The notes under the pieces were generated by a model, which was not told where the DNA came from, did no database searches, and saw only the letters and a list, made by a program, of their open reading frames with translations. The position numbers and the translations under genes are program-made. From Actinomycetota bacterium (lineage in GTDB: Bacteria; Actinomycetota; CADDZG01; JAHWKV01), in the NCBI GenBank assembly GCA_030447305.1, contig JAUJPC010000003.1, positions 124,001 through 188,000 on the forward strand: DNA of 64,000 nt. The letters are read 5' to 3'. Of the stretch, positions 18,313-27,397 are shown in pieces. Numbering within the stretch: the first letter of the stretch is position 1; each line of letters starts with the position of its first letter.

Positions 18313-19267
18313 CTTGAAGTCTTTAAACCCGGCCGCCGAATGAGGACACGCAGGGTAGCCATTACCGGGGCCAGCCTAGGCTTTGTCACTGATCTTGCGC
18401 TTCAGAGTCCCGCCAAGGTACTTGCCAATCGGACCCGGATGTTCGACTGCCAATGGCTCGGTCATTTAGCAACGCGACGACGTGTCGTGGCTGGGCGCGG
18501 CTTTGCCAACATAGCCCCATCGATTCTGGGAAATTGTCGTAGATCCACCGAGCCCACGACCGCGTCCATTTCCTATGCGGAGAAGTCCCAATGGAGCCGT
18601 CGAGTTTGAGGTCCGAAAGGTTTGGTCCGTCCTGATCGGCGGTGCCAGCGCCCCAAGGACACACGAGGTCGACGGTGCCAGCACTTCGCGTGAAGTCAGT
18701 ATGGGTGCAGGACCCGAAGGTGGTCGATATCACGTTTAACAACCCTCTGGCATCAACGATGACCGATCCCAGGCTTCGGGTGTTCCACGCCCCGCATTGG
18801 GACCACGACACTCCGCATTCGCGTGAGGCATCGAGTGTGGCGTTAATCGACGAAGGCACGACAGCGCGAGTGACCCGACCGAGCGTTGCACTCCGCGAAT
18901 CCGCCCTGTGACTACGACATCGAACCGCGCTGTTCGGATGTCGAACTTGACTTCGTCATCACTGACGCCACTGACATCTATGGCCAGCGCATCTCCAATG
19001 ACGACTGGGTGGTTTGGGCCGTGGGATCAGAACGCTAACTCGGTCCGAGGTGGGCGGACTTGGTCGCCGCCAAGCCGGCCAACGCACAATTGAAGTCGAC
19101 GGGTAGAAGAGGACTATTGAGACCCCACTGGTGCAGAGATGCCCGGTGCTCAAGTAATGGGCCCGGGACGGGATCAACACCGGCGAACGTGCCGGCGTGT
19201 TCGTGGTGTAGCATTCTCGGATGATGCATGTTACCCGGCTGCTCGCACGCCGATTCGGGATATCCGA
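18313..19267. other. Stretch of about 950 bases with no supported gene
   Basis: No family resemblance on either strand. The most protein-like piece is about 46 residues on the plus strand from 18874 to 19038 (PPCDYDIEPRCSDVELDFVI then TDATDIYGQRISNDDWVVW), which lacks a start codon and may be the relic of a gene. Confidence 0.45.
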
Positions 19268-19816
19268 ATGAAGACTGGGCCTTCGCAATCAAAACCACCA
19301 GCCGAAATAGCTGGCGCTGTCGCAGGACGCATCCGGCTCCGCGTCCTAGGCAACAAGTCCTCGGCTGAGCTAGCCGTCCTCGCTGAGAGTCTCGAAGCGT
19401 TGCCCGAGGTCGCGCGGATAGAAGTCCGACCGCTCAGCGGCAGCGTCATCATCGAGTTCGATCCTGGTGCGACGGCAACGCTCGAGGGGCAACTGCATGG
19501 GATGGGCATCCAGCCCAAAAAAGCTGGGAAGACGCCGGCTGTCCGAGATCCCGCGACCACGATCCGCGCCGCCGCGACCGCGATCGATCGCGCTGTTGCG
19601 AAGTGGGTGCCGGGGGCGAACCTTCGGTTGCTCGTTCCCCTAACGCTCGGATTGCTGTCCGTCCGGCAGTTTGTTCGGGGCGACGACCGTTTGAGCGAGG
19701 CTCCGTGGTACCTGTTGGCCGCCTATGCTGCAGACTCGTTCGCGCGGTTGCAGGGTGGATCACGATCCCCGACCCCGACCGCGACTGTCGGTGGGCTCCA
19801 TGCCTTGGACGACTGA
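19268..19816 (+). CDS. HMA_2-type heavy-metal-associated domain protein
   Basis: 182 residues. The N-terminal half reads IAGAVAGRIRLRVLGNKSSA and continues LEALPEVARIEVRPLSGSVIIEFDP, the ferredoxin-like fold of HMA_2, which lacks the CxxC of classical HMA domains. A C-terminal hydrophobic stretch (ANLRLLVPLTLGLLSVRQFV) and a low-complexity tail follow. Such proteins accompany P-type ATPases of the kind encoded next. ATG at 19268 is where the similarity begins; a longer frame from 19139 is not supported. Likely a membrane-associated accessory to the ATPase. Confidence 0.75.
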   Translation: MKTGPSQSKPPAEIAGAVAGRIRLRVLGNKSSAELAVLAESLEALPEVARIEVRPLSGSVIIEFDPGATATLEGQLHGMGIQPKKAGKTPAVRDPATTIRAAATAIDRAVAKWVPGANLRLLVPLTLGLLSVRQFVRGDDRLSEAPWYLLAAYAADSFARLQGGSRSPTPTATVGGLHALDD

Positions 19817-19900
19817 GGGGTACGAGCAGCCAAACAGCGACGGGCATCTCGATCCGGCTGTTCTAATGCCCGCGCCGTTACCATCGGGTACATCTGTTTA

Positions 19901-22066
19901 ATGAGCGGCCTCGCCGTCGCTCCCCAGCACACGGTCGTGCACGAGCTTCCCGGACGTGTCCGCTGTCACGCTGTTCGGATACGAAGTGACGAGACTTACG
20001 CGCGGCGTCTGGTTGCCCTAGCTGAAAGCGATGAGCAGGTGACGAGAGTGCGCGTCGTCCGATCAGCCGCGTCGGTGGCTATCGAGTGGGCAGCCTTCTT
20101 GCCACCTGCGGACGCACGTGAACGGCTGGTGCAGTTGCTGCGGAAAGCCGACTCACCTTTGGAAGCTGCCGACAAGCCCGTTCGACCATCACGCCCGGGG
20201 CGAGGGCCGCGACTCGCAGTCGTTGGCTTAGCCGGGATCGCCGCGTTCGTCGCCCGCTTGCTCGGCTTTGCTATTCCTACTCCGGTCGGGGCACTGGTGA
20301 TCTTGACTGCCTCTGTCCCGATCGCACGACGCGCCTACCATAGTCTCATCGTTGATCACCGGCTGAGCCTCGATGTCCTCGACCTCACTGCCATCACTCT
20401 CACCACTCTGCAAGGGTCACTGCTGGCACCCGCATCGATCATCGGACTCGTCGAGATAGGTGAGGCCATACGCGAACGAACTGCCCGGGCTTCCGGTCGG
20501 GAGTTGCTCGATCTTCTCGATTCGATCTCCGAGATCGCGTGGGTTGTGCGCGAGGGCGAGCGTTATCAGATTCCCATCGAACAAATTAGACGTGGCGATG
20601 TGCTCGTCGTCTACCCGGGCGACCGCATCCCCGTTGATGGTCGTGTGCTCGAGGGCAGGGCGCTTATCGACGAGCATGAGCTGACGGGCGAATCCATACC
20701 GGTGCTACACGAAGAGGGAGAGCTCGTCTATGCCTCGACCTTGATGCGCGACGGCCACCTACATATCGCCGTCGAGCAGGTGGGCGGTGAAACCCAAGCC
20801 GGACGGATCGTCCAGCTCATGCGCAAGGCTCCCGTTCACGACACGCAGATCGAGAACTACGCCGGCAGGATCGCCGATCGGATAGTGCTGCCGTCTTTCC
20901 TCCTGGCGGGAGCAATCCTGGTATTGACTCGCAATCCGACACGAGCCGCGTCGATTCTTATAGCTGACTTCGCTACTGGCATCCGCGTCTCGGTGCCGAC
21001 CACTGTGCTTGCAGCGATCACACAGGCCGCACACGCGGGCGTCCTCATCCGCAGCGGGCGCGCCCTAGAGGAACTGGCCGCTGTCGACACGGTCGTGTTC
21101 GACAAGACAGGCACTGTCACCGAAGGCCTTCCCGCGATCGTCGACGTTCACGCCGTCACGTCCGACGTCAGCGTGAAGGAGGTGCTCCAGATCGCCGCCA
21201 GTGTAGAGCAGCGGCTCACGCACCCGGTTGCCGAGGCCATTGTCCGCTATGCGGCTGAGCGCGGGATAACACCCGGACGTCGCAGTCGTTGGCATTACGA
21301 CATCGGCCTGGGCGTCAGCGCACGCATCGATGAGGCAGATGTGCTGATCGGCAGTGACCGGCTGTTGGAGCGACACGGCGTGGACATCTCGAGCATCGAC
21401 GGTGCAGACGGCGCTGGCGGGTCGCGGATCTACGTCGCCGTGGATGGCCGAGTGCGAGGTGTGTTGTCTTACGCCGACCTGGTCAGGACTGAGGCTAAGC
21501 ACGTGATCGCTGAGCTGCGCGACCGACATGGGATGGAGATCCATCTCTTAACCGGCGATAAAGCGGAGACCGCTCGGGCCGTCGGACACGCTCTCCGTAT
21601 CCCTCTGGTGAACGTGCATGGAGACCTCTTTCCTCAGCAGAAGGCGACCGTCGTGCAGGAGCTCCACCGCCGCGGACGCCGGGTCGCATTCGTTGGTGAT
21701 GGGATCAACGACCTGCCGGCACTCGCCTATTCCGACGTCTCGGTTTCGTTCGGTGATGCAACTGCCGTTGCGCGCGAAACGGCGGACGTCGTCCTGATTG
21801 AGAACAATCTGGCTGCTCTTCCCACAGCCGTTTCAGTGGCTCGCGACGGGCTTCGCCTTGTCCGACAGAACATCGGCATCGTCGTCGGCGTCAATCTCCT
21901 CACGGGCGCAGTCGCAACCGTGCGAGGTCTCGCACCGACGATGGCGGCGGTCCTTCATAACGGAACCACTGTCGTCACGGCGGTCAACGGCCTGCGGCCA
22001 CTTCTGAGAAATGAACGGCACACAAGAAGTGTGGATGATCGATCGAAGGAGAAGAGCCTTGAGTGA
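19901..22066 (+). CDS. P1B-like metal-transporting P-type ATPase lacking the CPx cysteine
   Basis: 721 residues. Order: degenerate HMA_2-like segment (residues 12-65), membrane helices, actuator motif TGES (262-265), transmembrane ion motif, phosphorylation motif DKTGT (401-405), HP of the nucleotide domain (441-442), TGDK (551-554) and GDGIND (599-604). All catalytic motifs are intact. The segment that normally reads CPC, or xFxC-G-I-R-L in CtpC-type pumps, is DFATGIRVSVP (356-366), with Thr where Cys is expected. Ion specificity is thus open; Mn or Zn has been reported for CtpC relatives. An operon with an HMA_2 protein before and DUF5132 after is consistent with this subclass. Confidence 0.9.
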   Translation: MSGLAVAPQHTVVHELPGRVRCHAVRIRSDETYARRLVALAESDEQVTRVRVVRSAASVAIEWAAFLPPADARERLVQLLRKADSPLEAADKPVRPSRPGRGPRLAVVGLAGIAAFVARLLGFAIPTPVGALVILTASVPIARRAYHSLIVDHRLSLDVLDLTAITLTTLQGSLLAPASIIGLVEIGEAIRERTARASGRELLDLLDSISEIAWVVREGERYQIPIEQIRRGDVLVVYPGDRIPVDGRVLEGRALIDEHELTGESIPVLHEEGELVYASTLMRDGHLHIAVEQVGGETQAGRIVQLMRKAPVHDTQIENYAGRIADRIVLPSFLLAGAILVLTRNPTRAASILIADFATGIRVSVPTTVLAAITQAAHAGVLIRSGRALEELAAVDTVVFDKTGTVTEGLPAIVDVHAVTSDVSVKEVLQIAASVEQRLTHPVAEAIVRYAAERGITPGRRSRWHYDIGLGVSARIDEADVLIGSDRLLERHGVDISSIDGADGAGGSRIYVAVDGRVRGVLSYADLVRTEAKHVIAELRDRHGMEIHLLTGDKAETARAVGHALRIPLVNVHGDLFPQQKATVVQELHRRGRRVAFVGDGINDLPALAYSDVSVSFGDATAVARETADVVLIENNLAALPTAVSVARDGLRLVRQNIGIVVGVNLLTGAVATVRGLAPTMAAVLHNGTTVVTAVNGLRPLLRNERHTRSVDDRSKEKSLE

Positions 22067-22313
22067 CATGAAAGAGAGAACGTCTGAGGTATGGAAGGGC
22101 ATGCGCAAGGGGGCGGGATGGGCGATGGGTGTGGGTATCGTCGTTTCGGCCGCGGGGGCCCTTCGCCAGGGACCGCGCGCGGTTGTGAAGACGGCGATCA
22201 ACGCCGGCCTTCGAGGGGGTGAGGCGGCAGCGGAATTGGGTGAGCAGATCCGTGACCTTTATGCCGAGGCTCAGATCGAGCGGAGCGAACGGTCTTCCTC
22301 ACTCGACGGTTGA
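22059..22313 (+). CDS. DUF5132-type small protein, ATPase-associated
   Basis: About 84 residues: a Lys-rich start, a glycine-rich hydrophobic segment (GWAMGVGIVVSAAGALRQGP), and AVVKTAINAGLRGGEAAAEL with a tail LGEQIRDLYAEAQIE. This matches the DUF5132 pattern, commonly found after HMA_2/P-type ATPase genes. TTG at 22059 was chosen because AAGGAG at 22046 has normal spacing and the start overlaps the ATPase stop; ATG at 22068 is the alternative. It likely works with the ATPase in the membrane; role unknown. Confidence 0.7.
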   Translation: MSDMKERTSEVWKGMRKGAGWAMGVGIVVSAAGALRQGPRAVVKTAINAGLRGGEAAAELGEQIRDLYAEAQIERSERSSSLDG

Positions 22314-23739
22314 GGTTTGCCACAAGAGCCAGCTACGGGAGGTAACTCGGGACGTCAGAAGCGCCCACGAACTCAATTAGCTTCCAGCCCACCCCGCTGG
22401 TCGCCCCCTACGCTTCTGACATGACCGGAACGCAGGGGCCGGAGCGCCATGCCCTCATCGCGGTGGGCATCACGGCACTGCTCGCCGTGGCCAAGCGAGG
22501 TTAACGACCTTCGAGCGCTCGCTGGTGGCACTGCGCGACGATGAATGGACCAGCCGGAGCGTGACCCTTGTGCGGTTGAGTGTCGAACTCCAGCTACCTG
22601 AGGCGGCGCTAGATGACCAGCCTGCGCGGCATACGATCGACGAGGTAACCGCCGCTCTTGCGGTTGGCGGCGACGTTGCGCGGGAGTGCCTGCGGGACTA
22701 CGGTCAATGGAAGCCCAGGGTACTCCATTAGGTTGTCCCCCCCAAAGCATGCCCTACTGGATGAGGACTGCCTGTTGACCAGCTTGGTTGTGTGCGGCCG
22801 CATTGTGAACGCAGCGCTCTGCCACGAGATTCTGAGAGGCGGTCAGTGAGATAACCCACGCTTCCACCAAGGTCTCCTGCACCCTTCGACGGGGTACGCG
22901 AGGAGGGCAACCAAGGCCATCAGTGAGGTAGCTCGAGCGACGTTTCAGCGACGATTCCGCCGGCAGAACCCCCATGGGGATGTCCGGCATCCGGCGAGTG
23001 CGTCGCGTCGCTCAGATACCGCGCGAGAAATTTGACCCCTGAGCGTTTCAAACAGGGCCCTTTTTCGGCTTTTGGTATGGGAAGTAATTCCCGCCGACCC
23101 AGCGCCAGGGAGCGAGATGGAGAGTGGCTCATTTGAAGCTGTCCGTTTTCGGCTCCTCGGATGCTGTGCAGCGGGAGCCCTTCCCATCGAGCTAAGCGCA
23201 GGTGAGGCTCAAAAAGAGCAAGTCGGCAAGGCAAGGCAAAGCTTTTCTGACCGCAGGATTGATTCTTCGGTCAGCCGGTCGACCACAGGTTCGCAGGTGT
23301 CGTCGAGGGCCGCAGCGGCCCAAAGAGGGGACACGTTGATGGCGACACGATGCCATCTGATGGACCGATAGGTTGACCGGCCGGACCCAGGTGATCCAGC
23401 GATTGCGAAAGGTGTGGCTGCCCGGCCGATAGCCGGATGCTCGTTTCTTGAGTCGCAAGGCGCCGAAGTCAGCTCGGAGGGGTGGCTCCTGGTTGCGAAG
23501 GTTCTTACGGAAGGCAGTTTGCCTTTCACAGGGACCGAAAGAGCGATCGGTTCTGCGGTTTGATTGCGCTTTCGCTGCGCTGGGTCGGGTGCCGAAAACG
23601 CCCGGACAGGCGTGAAACGGCACAAAGCCGAAGCCTCCAGTTGGCGAAGGAGGGGGGAGGGCTATGCCCAATTGCATCGAAACAGGAACTGAACTCGAAC
23701 AACTCGATCGATGGAAAGGAGTGAACGACCAACCAACTA
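22314..23739. other. 1.4 kb without a supported gene
   Basis: Short frames are present on both strands but none has convincing family resemblance. One at 22525-22731 (+) has a fairly protein-like ending (RHTIDEVTAALAVGGDVARE) and could be a gene fragment. AAAGGAG at 23715-23721 precedes a GTG at 23721 that is out of frame with the replication-relaxation gene; one base shift would join it to that gene. The left end of the tRNA-Glu-associated element may lie here, but I found no copy of the tRNA end. Confidence 0.45.
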
Positions 23740-24768
23740 TTGACTGCCAGACAAGAGCAAGCCGCACTCAGTACCGCCCGCCGGCTCGACGAGCGGCAGC
23801 GGGCGATCCTGCGGGCGATCTACGACTACAAGGTGCTGGTGACCGCCCAGCTGAGGATCTTGTTCTTCAACACCGAGCGCACCTGCCAGGACGAGCTGAA
23901 AAAGCTCGCCGACCTAGGACTGGTCGAGCGGGAGGAGCTGACCGCCCAGATCGGCACCGGGCGGGCTCAGCCGCTGTGGAGCCTCACCGAGTCGGGGGTC
24001 CGGGTGGTGGCGGTGATGGCCCGCAAGCCCCGCTCGCAGCTAAAGTGGATGCCCCGCCACGCCTGGCACGACTCCAACGCCCTGCTGGCCCATCAACTGG
24101 GGATCAACCGGTTCTTCGTCTCGCTGGTCGAGGCATCCCTGGCCCATCCCGGACACGGTCTGCACCGCTGGAGCCCCGAGTCCTACCTCCGGCTGCGCGA
24201 CGCCTGGATCAAACACGACGGGTTCGGCCGATATCTTCATCCCGGGGGAGCGGTCGAGCTGTACCTGGAGTTCGACCGGGCGACCGAGCACCGCAGCCAG
24301 CTGCGCAAAAAGCTCTACGGCTACATCGTGGTCGCCGGGCGCTGGACCGAACAGGGACACGAGTACTTCCCCAACCTGGCGGTGGTGGTGCCGACCGAGC
24401 GGCGGGAGCGCCACTTCGATCTCGCCTTGTGCGACGAGCTGGCGACGCTGGAGATCCCGGAAACCAAAGCGGTCGACCTGCCGTTTTTCATCACCTCCGA
24501 TGAGCGGCTGGAGGATCAGGGAGTCCTCGGCCGGGTATGGCGCAGGTTCGTCCCGGCGCCCGAGCACAGGCCGCTGGCTCCGCTTCTGCTGCAAGAAAGA
24601 GTTTCGCTGGTCGAGCTTCCGGCCCGGGACGGCTCACCCTACAACCTCTCCGAGTGCCTGGGCAGGTACTGGACCGACGAGCTGGCCAAAGCCCGGCGAC
24701 GGAAACGACTGATCGGCCCACCCACCTACCCGGCGGGCACTCCTCCCCAGGGCGGCGATGCGGCATGA
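23740..24768 (+). CDS. Replication-relaxation family protein
   Basis: 342 residues. A winged-helix-like N-terminus (LDERQRAILRAIYDYKVLVTAQL, then CQDELKKLADLGLVER) is followed by WSLTESGVRVVAVM, and a nuclease-like middle with ELYLEFDRATEHRSQLRKKLYGY. This is the pattern of the Replic_Relax family, named from plasmid proteins and common in actinobacterial integrative elements. The visible start is a TTG without a ribosome site; a GTG at 23721 with AAAGGAG is one base out of frame, so the true start may be upstream through another frameshift. The stop overlaps the next ATG. Confidence 0.82.
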   Translation: MTARQEQAALSTARRLDERQRAILRAIYDYKVLVTAQLRILFFNTERTCQDELKKLADLGLVEREELTAQIGTGRAQPLWSLTESGVRVVAVMARKPRSQLKWMPRHAWHDSNALLAHQLGINRFFVSLVEASLAHPGHGLHRWSPESYLRLRDAWIKHDGFGRYLHPGGAVELYLEFDRATEHRSQLRKKLYGYIVVAGRWTEQGHEYFPNLAVVVPTERRERHFDLALCDELATLEIPETKAVDLPFFITSDERLEDQGVLGRVWRRFVPAPEHRPLAPLLLQERVSLVELPARDGSPYNLSECLGRYWTDELAKARRRKRLIGPPTYPAGTPPQGGDAA

Positions 24769-24938
24769 GCCCTACCGACGAGCCGACTCTGTCAGCTGCG
24801 GGTCATAGGGTTGACCGACAGCAAGCACTGGACGCTGATGGGCTGAGGCTGCTGGCCAAAGCCTTGATCGACCTGGCGATCCAGCTGAGGGCAGAACAAG
24901 GGCTCAGCCAACAGCTTAAGGAGGACAAGATCGCATGA
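24765..24938 (+). CDS. Small protein in the serine-recombinase operon
   Basis: 57 residues starting at ATG 24765, which overlaps the upstream stop, and ending in an ATGA overlap with the recombinase. The last half is one helix (DGLRLLAKALIDLAIQLRAE). I do not recognise it. The tight overlaps on both sides show it belongs to the element's operon; a small accessory such as a recombination directionality factor is possible but unsupported. Confidence 0.6.
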   Translation: MSPTDEPTLSAAGHRVDRQQALDADGLRLLAKALIDLAIQLRAEQGLSQQLKEDKIA

Positions 24939-26483
24939 GCGCGGCGCTGATCTATCTGCGGGTCTCCACCAAAGAGCAGGCCGAGAAGGGCGACTCCTTA
25001 GAGGGCTACTCGATCCCGGCACAGAGGGAGGCCTGCCTGCGCTACCTCGCCGAGCGGGGGTGGGATGTCGCCGACGAGTTCATTGACGCCGGCGAGTCGG
25101 CCCGCTCCGCCGACCGGCCCAACCTCAAGGCGATGCTGCGGCGGATCGCCGAGGGTGACATCGCGGCGGTGGTGGTCCACAAGATCGACCGGCTGGCCCG
25201 CAACATCGAGGACCACGTGGCGATCAGAGCCGCGCTTAGAAAGTACGGGGTCCAGCTGGTGTCGGTGAACGAGAACATCGAGGAGACCGCCTCGGGCAAG
25301 CTGGTCGAGGGAATCCACGCCTTGATGGCCGAGTTCTACTCCGCCAACCTGGCGCTGGAGGTCAAAAAGGGGATGACGCAGAAGGCCAAGCAGGGCCAGT
25401 GGCCGGGCAAGGCCCCGCTCGGTTATCTCAACGAGTCGAGGCGGATCCAGGGCAAGGAGATCAAACGGGTGGTGCTGGATCCGGAGCGGGCCCTTTGGTC
25501 AAGGAGGGCTTTCGGCTCTACGCCACCGGGGAGTACTCGCTGGCCGAGCTGCAGATCGAGCTGACCTCCAAGGGGCTGACCTCCCCCAACGGCCGAGGTC
25601 CCAGTGCGCCGGTGCCGGTCAGCGGCCTGGCTCGGATGCTGGCCAACCCGTTCTACGTCGGGATCGTCGAGTGGGCGGGGTCCGCTACCCGGGCCAGCAC
25701 AAGCCGCTCATCTCTCCGGTGTTGTTCGAGCGGGTCCAGGAGGTGCTGCACGACCGCAACCGGGCCGGGGTCCGCGAGCGCACCCACGACCACTACTTGA
25801 AGGGCCTGCTCTACTGCGGTGAGTGCGGCCGGAGATTGTCTTTGACCCTGGCCAAGGGCAAGTACCTGTACCTGTACTGCCTGGGCCAGAAGAACTCGCT
25901 TCGGCATCTAACCGGGTGCACCCAGCCCTACCTGATGGCCGACCAGGCCGAGAAGCTGGTCGAGTCGCTCTACCGGCGGGTTCAGCTTCCCTCGGAGGTG
26001 GTCGCACGGTTGGAACAGGAACTGGAGGCCGAGATCGTCGAGCGGCAATCGACCGCCGCCGACCTCAGGGTCGGCCTGACCAAAAGGCTTGCCGCCCTGG
26101 CCGACGAGCGGCAAAAGCTGCTGCGGGCCTACTACGCCGCCGCGGTGCCTTTGGAGCTGCTTAAGCGAGAGCAGGATCGGATCGGCCAGGCCGAGGAGCA
26201 GGCAAGGCGGCAGCTATCGGCGGCCGAGGCGGACCTGGAGGGATGGCAACAGATCCTGGGTTTGGCGATCAAGCTGGCCGGCAGCTGCCATGACGCCTAC
26301 CTAAAAGGGGGACCCAAGGTCCGCCGCAGATTCAACGAGGCTGTCTTGAAAGCGGTTTACATCCGGGACGGGCAAGCCAACGCTGAGTTTACGGACCTGT
26401 TCGAGGCTCTTTTTTCAGGCCAAGGTTTGAATAAGGCGGCGATGGTGCCCCCAACGGGATTCGAACCCGTGTTACCACCTTGA
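24935..26483 (+). pseudogene. Large serine recombinase (site-specific integrase), two frameshifts
   Basis: Joined, about 515 residues. The resolvase domain has ALIYLRVSTKEQ (catalytic Ser in RVS), AAVVVHKIDRLARN and MAEFYSANL. The recombinase domain has YLNESRRIQGKE to SGLARMLANPFYVG, then a zinc ribbon with CGECGRRL and YLYLYC. A long coiled coil follows (VARLEQELEAEIVERQ). The frame breaks at CCC (25491-25493) and GGGG (25677-25680); one added C and one added G restore it (ERAPLVKEGF; EWAGVRYPGQ). The C-terminus runs across the tRNA-Glu gene in antisense (VPPTGFEPVLPP). Confidence 0.85.
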
Positions 26484-26518
26484 AAGGGTGGTGACCTAGG
26501 CCGCTGGTCGATGGGGGC
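26446..26518 (-). tRNA. tRNA-Glu (anticodon TTC)
   Basis: Read on the minus strand from 26518. The acceptor GCCCCCA pairs with TGGGGGC, the anticodon arm is CCACC-CTTTCAA-GGTGG with anticodon TTC, and the T arm is CGGG-TTCGAAT-CCCG. CCA is encoded (26443-26445). Its 3' end points to the serine-recombinase gene, as expected for an attachment site. Confidence 0.95.
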
Positions 26519-26577
26519 CTATTCGGTCACTAGCAGTGCCGCCCTCAAAGGGTATCAGGGGCCAACCGCGTGGCCGG

Positions 26578-27357
26578 CTACTCCGACAGGCGCGCCACCA
26601 ACTCGTCGTGGAGCCAGCCGTTAGTGCAAAGAAAGCTGGCGTTGTCCTGCTTGGAGGTGATCCGAGACTCCGGGTAGGGCTGGCCGGAGAAACCGCTCGT
26701 CCGGCCCCCTGCCTCCCGCACGATGACCTCGAGCGCCGCGATGTCCCAGATGTTCAGGTTCGGCTCCAGCATCACCTCAGCGGCGCCCCGAGCCACCAGC
26801 ATGTAGCCCCAGAAGTCGCCGAAACCGCGATCGCGCCGGCATACCTTCAGGATCTCCGCAAGATGGTCGCCGAAACCGTACCGGACCATCCTGCGGTACG
26901 ACCCGATGCAGACGACCGCGTCTGACAGCGAGTCGACCGAGCTAACCGAGATCGACTTGCCGTTCATGCGGGCTCCATCTCCGGTGGCCCCGTCGTAACG
27001 CTCGCCGAGCGCTGGAGCGCTGGCCACCCCGACCTCGGTCCGACCGCCGACCCGAAGGCCGATCAATGTCCCGAACACCGGTATGCCGGCGGCGTAGTTG
27101 TTGGTGCCGTCGATGGGGTCGACGATCCAGATGGGGGAGTCGGGGCTGCCCTCCAGGCCGCTCTCCTCGCCCAGGATCGCGTGGTCGGGGAACTCCATGC
27201 GGATCCGGGTTCGGATTACCTCTTCTATCTCGCGGTCGGCCACCGTGACCAGGCTGCCGTCTTTCTTGATGCTGGTTTCGGGGTTGCGAGAGAAGTACTT
27301 CATGGAGATCTCGTCGGCGGCATCGGCGAGGTCCAGAGCGAGCGTCAGTTCGTCCAC
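26578..27357 (-). CDS. hisN: Inositol-monophosphatase-family phosphatase, probably histidinol-phosphatase HisN
   Basis: 259 residues with GEESG (metal-binding Glu), IVDPIDGTNNY (metal and catalytic motif) and the late NIWDIAALEVIVREAGGR. The block RGFGDFWGYMLVARGAAEVMLEP is closer to actinobacterial HisN (FGDFW-YMLVAeGa) than to SuhB. The enzyme would dephosphorylate L-histidinol phosphate with Mg2+. The GTG start at 27357 begins the family similarity; the ribosome site is modest. No his genes are nearby, as is common for hisN in this phylum. General inositol phosphatase is the alternative. Confidence 0.8.
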   Translation of the reverse strand: MDELTLALDLADAADEISMKYFSRNPETSIKKDGSLVTVADREIEEVIRTRIRMEFPDHAILGEESGLEGSPDSPIWIVDPIDGTNNYAAGIPVFGTLIGLRVGGRTEVGVASAPALGERYDGATGDGARMNGKSISVSSVDSLSDAVVCIGSYRRMVRYGFGDHLAEILKVCRRDRGFGDFWGYMLVARGAAEVMLEPNLNIWDIAALEVIVREAGGRTSGFSGQPYPESRITSKQDNASFLCTNGWLHDELVARLSE

Positions 27358-27397
27358 GTTTGTGCTCCCAACCTTGCAACCGATGGCTGACGGAGCA

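Noticed and set aside
22525-22731. Possible small gene
   Set aside because: No ribosome site and no resemblance; kept only as a note in the gap entry.
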